A DNA stretch of 64,000 nt from Capitulum mitella (GCA_030062745.1 CP099841.1:21827398-21891397), one strand, 5' to 3'; positions 33,331 to 46,557 are shown, counted from the stretch's first letter. A program made the numbers and translations. Notes: generated from the sequence alone by a model not told the origin.

Positions 33331-35871
33331 CAGGGTGGTAGACCAGAGGAGCTTTAATCTCAGATGAACACCGATCAGAACCGGCTCGGTCCCACCGGGT
33401 TCCGGCCAGCTGCTGCCTGCGGTCGGCCCGCCGATGCCTTCACCGGCGGACAGGAGCATGGCTCTGGCTCCGTGCCGGTCTGCCGATCCTGGGGAGATCC
33501 ACAAGCCACGGCCGCGGCCCTCCCCCACACACACAGCGTCCGTGGCGCCAGGGTGCCACATTGAGGTAGGAGGTAATACATCTCTTTTCTTGGTTCATTC
33601 CAAGCGCTTATCTGTAGCTCTACAAGCGGGGTGGTTTAATGTGGCCCCGAACCCAGAAAGGTTGCGGTGCCAGATAACGTTATGGGTCCAACGCGTCGTC
33701 ACGAAATAACGAAATAAAAAAGAACCATAACTTACGTGCACCCGGCATTAACTCAGGGCCACTCACGGTAAAGGGACGTGACTGATTTACCCTCAGACGT
33801 CAGGGCAGCATTCGTTAGTCCGCACTGGCAGAGGTCGGCTGTGCCACCACGTTAGCGTGGAGAGACAGGCGGCCATCACAGCGTGCGCTGATGGCCCAGC
33901 TGACCGTGACGTTATCGTCACTCCAGCACTAAAGCACTACCGACCCGACCCGACCCGACCCGACCAGGCCGACGTCTGCTGGTTACCCTGTTGCTGTTCC
34001 GAGACCAGCCCACCGGCTCATGACACCAGCTCAGTGGCTTATGGCCCCGCATCAGCGATGTTGTTATATTTTAACGCTCGCCATACAGGGAAGTCCAGAT
34101 CGTCCGAATCACCGCTTCCTCCAGTTCTTTTTCCGATACAGCGGCAAAATGGCGCGCGGTGGCGCGTCGCCGCCCTGCATAGGAGGGTGAAATTTCATTG
34201 CTCGCATTCTGGGACCGGTCGCGACCTCGTGTCATACCAGGCCACGGAGATATAGGGTTATTCTAGAAAGCCTGCACGAATGTCGGCCGTTTTCCTCGCT
34301 GCTCTGGGTGCGTAATGTACAGACTTGGTAATGGTGGCATGGATTAGAGCCAAACCCTACTTAACCCGCTGCACCGGGCCTGCTTAAGCGGTATATTGAC
34401 TTCTGACCTCCAAGAGATCAAGCCAGGCTAGCGACCTCGCATGACCTCATGTGACGCAACGTGACTACAGTTTTCATCTATCAATGCAGATAAGCTGAAA
34501 GTGATAAATTACATAAAAATAGCATTCTGACACACCAAGGTAGTCTCGAGTCATGTCATGTCACGGGGGAGAAGCGAACAACAGGTCGGAAGGATGACAA
34601 CATGTAAACGGAACATCATTACCTGTGTGTAGCTGGGCCAGCCTTCAGTCAACGGCTTAAGATCTGGTGGTCACTGGTCGACCTGATACTGCCCGCCGAT
34701 ATGTTATTTGATGCAAGAGATGCTGAGGAAGACCTTGCAAATGGCTGGTTTCTGGGCAAAGATCGCCTTCTCGAGGTCAAGTAAAGTCAGTGACCTCGCA
34801 TGGTTTTTTTGGACTAAAGGTCGTTTCCAAGTCAGTTATTGTGCTGAATCCGATTTAAAGCATCATTTTGCCCAATTTCAAACCGAAATGCATCATTTTT
34901 GGCCAGAGATTTCACAAAAACAAATCATTGGTATCAGGCGTGCGAGCATTGATCCCTTCGACCCGCTCTTGGAGATCACTGATTAATCTGACACGGTCCG
35001 CCGAGACGCCATTTCATGTGTAAGACACGGAAGGAGGCTATGGTATCACTTTCGTGGCGCTACGTTACCTGACTTTGGCGCAGTTACGGGGAAGGTCCCG
35101 ACTTTTCATGACTTGACCCGCCTTCAGGTCATTTTTGTGATCTCGGAGGTCATCCGTTAACCGGGAACCAAATGGCAAGCAACACGATGGTCTTTGCTGC
35201 ATCGTCCTATCTTCCCAGTTTCCCAACAGCCAGGGCGGCCGATTTGCCCCCCTCCCCCTCCGGTAGGGCGAGGTAGTCAGGAAACCCCGATAGGGCGAGG
35301 GTTAATGGTGATGCAACATTTATACCCGTCATTTGTGGCCCTTTCCGTTATTGATAGGAAACTGTAACTGGATACAACGTTTTCTCAGCAACCCTGTCTG
35401 CTCCGAAGTCCGTAGTCTTGATTCTTCTAGCACTGCTACTCACATTCTGCCGTCAGAAGTCTATGCCACGGCCAACTATTCTTTAAAACAAAGAGGAAGA
35501 AGCAGTACAGTGATCACCACTGAGCGTCATCGTCCCTATTCAGTTCCGCTTCAAATCCGGTGAGTAAGGAGATTCCGCCTTCCTTCGTTGCAAAGCTGTG
35601 AGGAGCCGAGACACTGCCTGGCGACAGCAGGCGCTGCGCCCTCAAAGAAATAAAGTATCAACAAAAGGCCAGCAAACAAAGAGTGCGTGTTCAAACAGAG
35701 CGTTTCAACAAAACAACAAACTTTCCCATGGTTAAACTACGGACAACGGGGGAGCCACGGCGGACTTAGTCAGGACTAATCTGGGGCAGATCAGTACAAT
35801 GAAATCATCAAAACATGAAAAATAAACCATTTTTCTGAACCCTATCATCGTTTTTGCATTCTTGCTAGTTG
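33331..35871. other. Intergenic stretch, no gene recognised
   Basis: Contains a short CCCGA pentamer run at about 33,943-33,965. An open frame at 35,333-35,563 runs into CCGGTGAGTAAGG, a textbook donor, but has no recognised protein similarity and no clear acceptor. Otherwise nothing stands out. Confidence 0.45.
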
Positions 35872-37090
35872 TTAACCCTGTTCCCGGAGGGCTAGACGGT
35901 ATGGTCGATTCCCGGCAGGGGGGGGGGGCGGATTCGGCCCCCCCCTGAGATCTCGAGAACTACTCGTCCGATTTCATCGCAACAAACAGCAATCGATTTA
36001 CCATGATGTGAACTACACTTTTATGAAAAGAAATTTTGAAAATTTTGAAATGTGTGGATACAGGGGGGGCAAAAATGTCAACATGGGGGGTACTTTTGGA
36101 CTTCTTTTAACTCCGTTGTTTATCGACCGATTTCAGTGAAACTGAAATGAATCGAGAGATTATGGATAGGGCTTTTATCATGGGTACACAAATTTGAAAT
36201 TTTGAGAAAATTCATGGGCGTTCATAGGGTTTCAAAAATAGGAGGATTAGTTTTCTAACAAATGAATGAACAAAAGAGACAAAAACGCTTTTTTTGGCTT
36301 CTGCTAGTTATTTTATGCTAAAGGAGTACAAATCGCATTACAATGTTTGTATAATGTTAGCATAGGCGGTGCCGGGGACATGAAAAAGGGGGAACTGTCA
36401 TGGTCACACGTTCTTCAGATCAACTTGTGACCTTTGACCTTAAATGACCTTCAGTGACCTTGGAGTCACTTGGAATGATCTGGTGTGCATTTAATGTTAT
36501 CTGGAAACGTCTTCAATCATTTGAATTCACTATTTCAAAAATTTCATTTTATGGCTATTGCGATATAGGGTACGCGCACTGACATTTTAGGTCACAGCTC
36601 CGTGACCTGACCTGATATCAAGCTGAAACTTAATATACAAGTAGAGGGCACTGTTCGACGTCATATATGTTCCGGGTTTAGCATTTGAAAAGAACGGCGC
36701 CGAAATTATTACAAAAAAAACAAATTTTGATTTTTGACCTTGACCTGACCTTGCAAAGTGACCTCAGATAAACAAAATTACATCCGCACATTGCCCAACT
36801 ATTAAGCTATACATCTATATAAAGGATAAGTTCTATCTTAAAAACTCTGTTTTTGGCAGACATTTTCCTTTTACCCTCAACATGGCTAAAAATGGCCTGA
36901 GATACCTCCCAAAAACGTTGCCTGGCACCGCCCCTGAGCAAAATAAAATTTTGAAATTTTGTCACGGCACGTAGAAAGAATAGCTAGGAAAAGTCACCAA
37001 GTTTCGTGAAACTGCGTTAAAAAGCCTGGAATTGGCAAGCAAGAAACCCGAGGGGGGCGGATTCAGCCCGCCTGCCGGGAATAGGGTTAA
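35872..37090. mobile_element. piggyBac-like non-autonomous element, copy 1 of a ~1.2 kb family
   Basis: Begins TTAACCCTGTTCCCGG and ends CCGGGAATAGGGTTAA, which are near-perfect inverted ends with TTAA at both borders. TTAA targets and CCCT-type ends are the hallmark of piggyBac elements. The inside has no long open frame, so it depends on a transposase elsewhere. It is colinear end to end with the element at 51,642-52,858. It contains several TGACCT motifs, including a perfect direct repeat at 36,428. Confidence 0.8.
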
Positions 37091-40000
37091 AGCGGTTTCT
37101 TTTCCTTTTTGTCCCAGAGGTTTTGAGAATCAATGAGATGGTTCTGGTAATGCCTTCATCTGTTTGGCTTATTTGACACGCTTCATCGATCCACGTATAC
37201 GAAACGAGGCTAAGTAGCCCCGCGTCATATAGTGCATGGAAAAACAGAGGGGTGAAAATAAATTAATACAAAATATGGGAAGCACACCGATAAGAACACA
37301 CATACACATGCACACTCGGGCTCATAGACTTGACAGGAGTGCCTTTCTAAATCCCGGTTAAATGCGTCAAGTCCCGCGGCAATCGACAATCCGGCACGTA
37401 ACGGCAGGCCTGAAAAACAGCCGCACCGGCATGTACGGCCTTGGCCGAACCTGTCAATCTCAAGGTCAATTACACGTCAGATGTCGAGCAAATAACCAGA
37501 AATGAGTGCTTATTTCCGATGCCCTTAGACGCACAAACATGGCGAAAAAAACGAAAACACCAAGCGCATGATAATTCGCTATCAAAACAGTTTGGTTTGA
37601 GTGCGCTAGTAAAGTAAGAGGGGCGGTGCAATACCACGGGAGCTTTAGCCAAGATTATTTGGGAGCCACATTTACGACGTTATCATTTTATCCCTGAGGC
37701 ATATCATTAGACTTATCATGGTTCGTCTTTGTTACCTGATTCTCTATACCGGTACAGGGTTGAAACCCATAGTAAATGGGGTTGAAACCTATGGACTAGT
37801 GCAAAATGGGGTTCTCTGAGTAACTGAAACCTGCACAGCATTTATGCCGTATCGTGGGTTTGAAGAAAATGAAATAAAAAATATGCAAGGACAATGATAG
37901 CAGGCACCATTTGGCGTGTCACAGAGGTGTTTATTACCAATAGCTGTAGCCGTTAAAAATGTCTTAAAAATGTCTCAAAAGGCGTTGTTTTCAACAAGGC
38001 CAATCCCGACCTAATTAGAAACATCCCTAGCAAATTATACAAAAATACTTCGTTGTTCAAGCTCATAACGTCAATGATCAGAAGTGCTAATCATCAGCAC
38101 TGATGTCTAAGGATTAAAGAAACATGTTATAATGATCTCTTTGGAAAAATATCATTTTACTTTACAGGAAAATGGTCTTCTAGGTTTATAACATATCCCC
38201 AAGGCGGTACATACATAGCAAGTCACTAAAAACTGCGTACTGTGTGAAACAAACCATTGTGCTGCATCATTATGCTCTAAGCTAGTACGCCAGTCGAAGG
38301 GGATTTAAAACTTGTGCACAGGAACGAACGGCTGTCACCAGAAGGGTCGCTGTCTGTTCACTTCAGATGCCGTTGAGCCATGCCGTCCTTGGCCCTGGTC
38401 AGCATTAATGCATGCTCTTAATCTCGCTGGTACAGCAAATACGTAAGCTTTCTTTGGAAACGATAAATTCCGCTGCTTCCTGTTCTGCAGGTGCATATCG
38501 TACGACATAAATGCGTTATCAATGTGTCGTGTTTTTTCCTCGCAGACTTCTTTGTTTCCTTTTCGTTTGTATTTTGTTACTTATGTTGTTCAGTAGGAAT
38601 GAGAGAGATTTCTTGCGATCAGGACACAGTGCCCTTGCCAATAGACAAACACCATTTATTGCGGGTGTTTGAAGTGCCTAAAGAAGCAGTTTTGAATCCA
38701 CACATGTTTTCGTCCAATGGATGTGTTTAGTCTTCCCCCCAGTGCTCTGAGAAACGTTGATTTAGCGGCCCACGGGTATCATAAGTTGATGAAAACACAG
38801 CCGGCTCTGAACGGGCGAATTTTTCCGCAGAGACGAAATGTAGCAGCCGGAGCGCGGGTTTCGCCAAATCACAGCTATGGATTAAACTGCGCCGAACACA
38901 CAGAGAAAAACAAGGCTCTGACTCCGAGAGAACAGGAGGCGCCGACACCATTGGAGAGGAAGGGGGGAGGGGGCGGTATAACAACTTCCGATCCGCTGTG
39001 TCGACACCAATTAGAGTCCACCTGGAACCAGTGCAGACAGTGTGCAGCAATAAACAAGACGGTGGTACGAGCGCTGGAAATTGGGAGCGGCTGACAATCT
39101 GGGGAAACCAGTTAACTCGCCACGTTTTTCTGTCTGCATGCGACAATAGGACGCTTTGAGTGCAGAAGTCATAAATCCAACAGTAACATCAATGACGAAA
39201 TGTAAGAGGAAGGAGAAAGCGACGTTTTGTCATAGGTGTTAGCTGCTTGTAAAAGTAAAGCCAGACATCGCTGGATGGACCAGCTTATCCGTGAAGTCAA
39301 TTGGAATTGTCGGGAATAGACATCTTCTTTATTCAGCGTCTGGGTGATTTGCCATTGAATCAGTGGTTTTTATGATTGCACAGTTGAACACTCGCCTTTT
39401 CCATGTAGGGACCTGACTGTAACGATAAGGGCACTTACACGAAAAAAACACTAAAAATTTCACAAAGTGTCAAAATTCACCATGCTGGATAAGATCAGCA
39501 GACATTCCGTTTAAAACAGCGAGCATCGCACATTTTTTCTTGTGACCTCTCCCTTTTCTGAAAAAGAACAATAGATGTTTTAGTTTACTAGTGTTGTACT
39601 ACGATTGTCGCGATGTCTTTTTTCAGACTAATGTTATTCTACTGATTTGTCGGCATCATGCATGGGATCAAACGTTGCGAAAATCCAAACATGTTTGCAT
39701 TATTTATCTCCGGACCTCACGCTCGAATGTGCAATTTAAAGTAATGGGCGGTTTTATGGCGAATGTTTCATGTGCCGTCAAAGAAACGACATGACCAGAT
39801 GACTGGATTTTTATTGGCTAACTACTCGCGACCTGCCAGCCAAATACCGATCGACGAACTTCCTCGAAACTGCCATGCAAAGATGCAGAAACCAGCACTT
39901 TGTCAACTGAACTACCTATCAGAGCCGTCTGTTTAACTGCTCGCTAAGTTCCATGTCCGGCAGTATCTCAAGGCAAAATATAGAGTGCATGTGCATAAAG

Positions 40001-42485
40001 ATATCGGTGTTGACTGCCGAACGGAGCAAACTGAGTGCTCTTGGCAAACATGCAAAAGCCATCATAGCTTTCAAAAAGAAGGTATTGTGTAGCAAAAACC
40101 CGGACGCAGCAAATGGTAACGCGACGTGACCTACTATAACTCTAGCTACCGTAACTTGCCAGAACCTAGCTTTTTGACAGAGAGGAAGAGTCATTTGCTG
40201 GTTGCATAAGCTTTTTCATTGAAATAGGTGCCACATCGCATGCCGTTTTACGGGAAGACTTGTATAAACAGCATGCTCTGGGCATGTGACAGAAGCGGTG
40301 CTAACACTCATTAGTTCTGCTGCTGTCATATCCCGAATGCAGTGCTGACCAGAAAACGCAGAGCGACAAAGGTTACAAGTTCATAGTTCAATTGTACTGC
40401 GGCCGTTTTCTGGGGGGTTTTCCGCTGCCGAGGCGCGACAGAACGACACGCCTCGCCTGGCGAGAACAGCGCCGGAGGGAAGGGGAACGGGTTCAGGACC
40501 GCCACAGCCGGGGCCTGACATTTGCGTGACGGGGAGAAGAGCGGACACGTGTCGCTTGGACGGCACCCATCGACATCTGTGACGGGCCACGCACAAACTG
40601 CGACGCCCAACGCAAAGGTCAACGGCGCGGGAGGCAATGCGTCGACCCAGCTCTAATGCCCCGATTGACCGGTGCCAGACTCGATTGCGGGAACATCTTG
40701 CGACAAAACACGCAGGAGGCAGCAGATATAGGTATGTTCGGAATTCAGTCTTGAAAACACGCTGCCGCGTAGCGGCGTCACTAATCGGCCACACATGCCA
40801 CACATTCTGTGCCTATTTTCCCTGAACTCTTTCATCATCTAGTTTCATCTATCATTAAGCAATTGCACGCCTAGAAACCGACTACTTTTATATTAAGTGC
40901 ATTCATTACTTTATTATAACGCATTTTTCTAGTGTGTCTTGCATTTTACACACACCCCTGAAATTTGGCATGTGAAAAATGGCTGAAGGCCTTGGGGACG
41001 GGAGGGAAGACCTTCATTTTCAGGATTTAACCGTTACACCTAGGTAGCACATGGACAGAAACCGACAGAAATACTATTCAGACCGCCCCCCCCCCCCAAA
41101 GAAAGAAAAGTCATGTCCAGCCGTGATGTGAAATATGGGAATGCTGCCAGATGCACCAATCGACTGGATCCAATGAGGTTTATGAGATTATTTTTTGTTA
41201 TCTCTTCCCCGCTACCTCTCTATGTTCTTTCCTTCTCTAGTTTGACGTCTCCATCTTTAGACGCAGACGATGGCTTTCACTTCGACTTAGATTTTGGTGG
41301 TCAAAGGCTATCCTAAGCTACAGTGTTATCGAAAATGTTACAGTTTCACATCTAGCTAAATGTCTGTTTGTCACACTGTGCGAAGAAATGTCACAAAAGT
41401 GTAGATTTCATATTTCCCAACGAACAAATCTTGGCGCTTGATACGGAGGCGATATATCTGGCAAGCTGGCGAATTCTGGGGAAGCCGCGTATTTTAGGGA
41501 TACACAGCGTCTTCGTTGCTAGATTAGGTCAGGATAACACAGTCACGTAACAATAAATTCTAATGTTACGTAACAGCCAGTGCAGTTTTGTTAAGGCTAT
41601 CACTCATCACAAACTTATAAAATATTGCACTAATTCGCAGTTATGTCGTGCAGAAAACCCAGTGATACATGCATCTTTCTCGGAAACACTCTGGCATGGC
41701 ATAACAGATAACCGAAGACATGAGGTAGGCGAATTTTGCTGTATATTATTTGATTTACGTTAGCTTCATGGTTTAACGCTGCATTATTTGTTTCATAGTC
41801 CACCGTATCTCTTCTCCCTCGCAACACATTCCATGCTAGGTTCCTATGGCTTTACATATTTGCGAAATAAAAAGTATCTTCATCAATTTAACCTGCTATT
41901 TCTAGAACGAAATGCGGTGAATCTGGGATAAAAATTTTAAAATGGCAAAGTCTGATAACGAAAAAAACAACATAATGGCATCGACTGAGTGATTATGAAC
42001 AACTGTTGACTTTAAGTGATGTGCAACTTCCCTGCTCCTTTTCGATTCCTTTCAGAACCGCCCACTTAATTTCCTTTCCTGTGATTTTATTGGTTTGGAT
42101 TTCAAATTCCCCTAACACAAAAGTCTAGCTGAACGAATCAAGTACACATCCCACTACTGGTTCACGGACCAATTATCTATCAAAGTTGTGCTATTAAGCT
42201 CGGCTTTATTAAATTCCCGCGCCCGCACTTGTAGGTCAGCATTCAAACATCGCCACGACGTAGAACGATGCTGTTTTAGTCCAAGAAAACACAAGTTGAT
42301 TACATACCGAGAACACTGTGGAGTCGCGCGTGCGGAAAAGATTAGCTTGTAAAGCCCTAGGATGATGAAACAGGGTGATGAAATGTTTTAGGTTGTGCGG
42401 CGCCGCGGCTCACGTCTTTGTCGGCGGTCGGCGGCCGGCGGTCGGCGGACCCGGAGCGGCGGCGGGACGGCAACCCGGGACCCGC
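37091..42485. other. Intergenic stretch, no gene recognised
   Basis: About 5.4 kb of mostly AT-balanced sequence with only short overlapping frames. A GC-richer patch at about 40,390-40,780 has frames on both strands without recognisable content. A C-run lies near 41,085. No repeats beyond simple tracts are evident by eye. Confidence 0.5.
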
Positions 42486-44365
42486 TGTTTCGTGGCGTCG
42501 CCTGAGGCTCTGACGCCCCTACTGCCCATGGCTGAGGGACGACCCTGACCTGAGAAAGCTGATGGCTGCACGTGACGACGCTCGCCGGACCTGGCTGCGA
42601 CTGGGAAGGGGCGAGAGCCGAGACCGCTATGGACGACTGAGAAATAATGTGAAACTGGCATATAATATAATATAATATAATAATAAATAACGTGAAACTG
42701 GAAATAACGTGCTGGTTTGCGCACGCAGAGTTCTGCTCTTCCTGTCAGCTGCAGTCCCGTGACAGGTCCCCTCTCTGGAGCAGGCTCAGGCGGTTCGCCA
42801 TCTCCTCGTCACGGCCTGGCGGTTCGCCTACCTTGGCCGACAGTCCGGATCTCCGCGGCCAGACGGGATGAACTGCTTCTTCGCCGCAGTGGGCGCGCGG
42901 ATCACGGGGAGACGAAGGCCGGCGCTCTGACGACCCGGCACCACCGAGGTCTCCCGCCGTCCAGCGGGCCTCCTGCTGAGGACGGTCACTCTGTCGGAGC
43001 TGTCCCTTGCTTCGAGGAGGATGGGAAGATACGAGGAAGTCGAGGTTGATGGTGTCCCGATGCATTTTTAGCACTCTAAGACCACACATTTTACACATCA
43101 TCAACATGCCAGTAAGAAGTGCTGTACTTGACCAATGGAAAGTGCTCGTATAGCTCCCATTTTTAAATCTGGTGACATCGTGCGCCAAAAATCATTCAAT
43201 TCTGCGTACTCTATCCAAGCTTGCTGAGGAGGTAGTGTATACACAACTTTCCGTTTACATTAGCGACATATGCCTTTTATCTTAGCACAGTGCGACCACC
43301 GACCCAGCCATTCGACGAAAGATGCCTTGCTGGACACCGTTGGCTTCGTTACCTCAAACATGGACGCTGGTAGGATCAGCACACTATTTTTCTTTTTTTT
43401 ACACATTATTTATTCACTGAGGGTTATGAACTCCTGTTCGTCTCCCACGTCGTGGCACAGGGGTCCCTAGAAGACGTCTGCTGTTCATTCTCTTCGCCAA
43501 CGACCTGCCGTGTCACGTTTCATACGGGAAAATAATCACACTACGCCGACGACTCACAGCTGATGAACCAGTCAGCAATCGATCCCAGGGCTGAACATGA
43601 TTGGCAGGATAGAGAAGATACTGAGGGTCCTGGGTCCTGGGTTCCTGGTTTAAAGCAAACTCACTCACACTCAATCCAGAAAAAAACGCCTCGTGCCTCT
43701 GGGTACCAGCTGGACCGCTGGAGCGACTTCGTACGTCATCATCCGATTCTTCAGTGATAAGCTGAAACCTCCTGCAGTAGTCAAGTGCATCAAAATTTAC
43801 ATCGACTCGTCATGAACTTCGTCAGTTCATATCACCAAAACTACACACTGATTGGTTTTAAGCGCATACATCACAGCCTGACCCCAGAGGCTCTTGTAAT
43901 CATAATACTTGGTTTCGTTTTTCCCCACTTGACGTACTGCCCGCCCATGTGAGGGCGACACCTGTAAGGCCCAGCTCCAGAGATCACGGCGCATCCTGAA
44001 TTTCAGCATACGTGCGGCCACGAACGAATACGAACACGTCCCACCTGCCCTGGAGTCCCTTGGCTGGCGTTCTGCCATCGAGAAGTGAGTCAGCCAGAGG
44101 GAATGCGTAACAATCCGCTAGCCGCCAGACAACCGAGTTCCCCGCTGTCACAGCCACCCTCATTGAGCGAGGGCAATCAGCTCTCGGGCATACGGAGCCA
44201 TTGCCTGCGGACGGGTGCAGATCCCGCGGCGCTGACTGAAAGCCACGCAGAGCGAGCGTTCATTCACCTAGCTGTCAGCGCCTGAAGCCGGCTGACCTCG
44301 GAGACCAGAGCTTCCGTCGCTTCCATCAAAACCGTTTTGAACTAGTCACTCTTTTTACCTAGCCA
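42486..44365 (+). mobile_element. Decayed LINE, 3' two-thirds of ORF2 (linker, reverse transcriptase, C-terminus)
   Basis: The pieces are colinear but in different frames. They are LRKLMAARDDARRTWLRLGR near 42,560 (post-endonuclease linker), ETKAGALTTRHHRG near 42,910, PIFKSGD near 43,160 and LSKLAEEVVYTQLS near 43,210. HSTKDALLDTVGFVTSNMDA follows near 43,320 (RT fingers/palm), then a FANDLP piece near 43,495, a YADDSQLMNQ-like piece near 43,545, and ALESLGWRSAIEK near 44,045. The reading closes at a LVTLFT stop near 44,360. Many frameshifts and stops break it, and a TATAA microsatellite sits inside. The 5' part (endonuclease, ORF1) is missing, as is usual for LINE truncation. Family is Jockey/CR1-like and not resolved. 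Confidence 0.85.
42659..42690. repeat. (TATAA)n microsatellite inside the LINE
   Basis: About five TATAA units, flanked on both sides by near-identical AATAAYGTGAAACTGG, so the tract lies inside a local duplication of the LINE sequence. Confidence 0.85.
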
Positions 44366-44859
44366 CCACCTTTAAACGGCGTCAGTTAACGCAAAGTTAT
44401 TTTATTTCGCATCTTACCATTGTACACCAGATCTCTTTTACTTCCACATGTATTTTGTTTCCGACTTTCAATGTATATGATGCCAATCATGCATCATGTC
44501 TATGTAGTGTGCTTGCGTGTGCATCATCTATGCAATGAATCTATGCTTTTTATCTGTTAGTGCCATTGTTTTCTTTCAAACGTATACGACTCTGGGCGAG
44601 CCGTAAAATCCAATGTATTCTGTATATCCTAAATATGCAAATATACGCACGCAAACATACAAAGGATGGGACCGAGCCGACCTGTGAAACGGATGTGAGT
44701 GAATGCGGGCAGCATTCTTCTTCCGATCGTTTACATGACGACTGACTAACGCCTGGCGAGACACAATACTTGACTCAAGACATGCACTGAGCCTGGGCCT
44801 TAGTTTTAAAAGCTGTGCGACGTAACTCACAAACAAACGGACAAACAATGCCGACGTTT

Positions 44860-44932
44860 GCCCTCATTAGCTCAGTGGATGTAGACTCGCACTCATAATC
44901 ACGAGGTTGTGGGTTCGAATTCCGACGTCGCC
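44860..44932 (+). repeat. tRNA-derived SINE head or tRNA pseudogene
   Basis: Contains a good polymerase III A box (TTAGCTCAGTGG) and B box (GGTTCGAATTCC) at tRNA spacing, with CTCATAA where a Met anticodon loop would sit. The acceptor, anticodon and T stems do not pair properly, so this is not a working tRNA. Unrelated-looking sequence continues to about 45,050, as in a SINE body, but I see no second copy in the window. Confidence 0.6.
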
Positions 44933-45059
44933 AGCCCTCAGCCGTTGACACGTGTGGTATGAGCAGGACACCGGACGTCTGAGCCCAAGTGGCCGTGTGC
45001 CCTAACCCGAACCAACCAACCGTTCCCGATCGCGTCACTGGCGCCTCGCTGTCCTGTTT

Positions 45060-46369
45060 TGGCCACTGGTCACGGGTCACGTTGATTTTATTCGGTTGTT
45101 CCTGTAATACACCACAAGTTGTAAGAAAACTGAGCAATGTTGAAACCCGGAAATATCTTTTTTCATGTCCACTGTCTTTCACTCAGAAAACATTTCCGGG
45201 AAATCTGGGTATCCATGGATTAATTACTTTCTTTCCCGATGCATCACGTTTTTTAGCATACTCCTTAGGGCCGTTCTATGTTCCAGTTCTATGTTCTGGA
45301 AGACAACCAGGATCTCACTCCATTTTTTTGTGTCTGCTGTGTATTCAGTTTTGTTGTTTGTGATTTGTTTTACTTCGCTGCACTGTTTGAAAGAACAGCT
45401 CAAAAGGCTTTGATATTCAGTCAAACGCGTTTCCTTACATCTTGGGCCGCATTTTGCCCCTTTACCCAAATACCTGAGATGTTTTTTACACAACTATCTA
45501 ACCACGCTGGCACGTTGAATGATGATCTGCAATGGAAGGTTTATATAACAGGAACAGTTCCTGTAGTTTGCTGGGCCAGTCCAATGAACATACACGAGCT
45601 GTGACTCCAATAAACAACTGGTTGCAATGATGTATGCGTTTTAGCAGCTTGAGAAAGGTATCAAAAATTTATTTTCGCCATTACTTTATCTATTTCCAAT
45701 GTAAATCGCAAATAATATTACAAACTATCCTTTGATGGACAACCTTCGAATTATACAGCGAATGTTTCGAGCAGTCTTTTGTGCACCAATGGAGCAGTGG
45801 AGACTATTACTTTCGAGTTTGGACAGTCGGACTGCCTCCTCTTGCACAGGCCGAAACAGTCCTCCCAAGCAGCCAGATCTATCCTCCCTTGCTGTCTGAC
45901 AGTCCGTGAACATACTTCCCCCATGCTGTCGTTCAGAAGAACTATTTTACCATCATTCGTTAGGGCGAAGCACGGCAAAGTCACAAGATCCACATTATGA
46001 AAAAGAACGTGAAGAATTCGCGTCGTCAAGATCTCTATGGGCTGGTCCACTCTCTCAACTCTCTCGACAACCTCTCCTGGGTCGGTGCCGCCGCCGCCGG
46101 CCGCAGTACGCGCTGCGCCGGGCGAAGAATGCAGCGAGGTGCGCCAGTGGGCCGATGCGGCGCGTCCCGCGAAATTAGAGCACTGGTCCATCGACCCCCG
46201 GCCGCGACGTCTGTCAACAAAATAAGGCACGAGTGGCGGGCCAAGTGCGCCGGCGCCGGCCTCTCATCCGCCGGAGAGCGTCGGAGAGAGAGGGGCCGGC
46301 CGGCCTGACCGGCGCAGGGGGAAAACGCCGACAGGCGCCGGAGCCTCGTGGCGACTGGTCGAAAGGAGG
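45060..46369. other. Intergenic stretch with an unrecognised minus-strand open frame (45,751-46,230)
   Basis: The 159-codon minus-strand frame includes VERVERVDQPIEILTTRILH and PCFALTNDGKIVLLNDSMGE, which read like real protein rather than composition noise. I cannot assign a family. Its N-terminal half lies in a GC-rich patch (46,080-46,330). It could be a fragment of a mobile element or of a gene. There is no clear splice structure. Confidence 0.25.
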
Positions 46370-46557
46370 ATGGCCAGACCGAGATAGAGAGAGAGGGAGG
46401 AAAGACAAACGCGAGCGGGGAAGAAAAAGGGGAGGAGGGAGAGAGCAAAAAGGAGAGAGATAGGGAGAGAGATAGGTAGATAAATAGATAGATAGATAGC
46501 CAGACAAATAGGCGTATAGATAGACAGATAGAGAGAAAGAAAGAAAGAAAAAGTGGA
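46370..46557 (+). repeat. Polypurine (GA/GATA/GAAA) tract
   Basis: Nearly 190 bases of mostly purine sequence, passing from GAGA through GGAGGAGGGA to GATAGATA and GAAAGAAA motifs. Confidence 0.9.

Noticed and set aside
40326-40838. GC-rich patch with opposing open frames
   Set aside because: No recognisable protein and no splice or promoter signals beyond composition.
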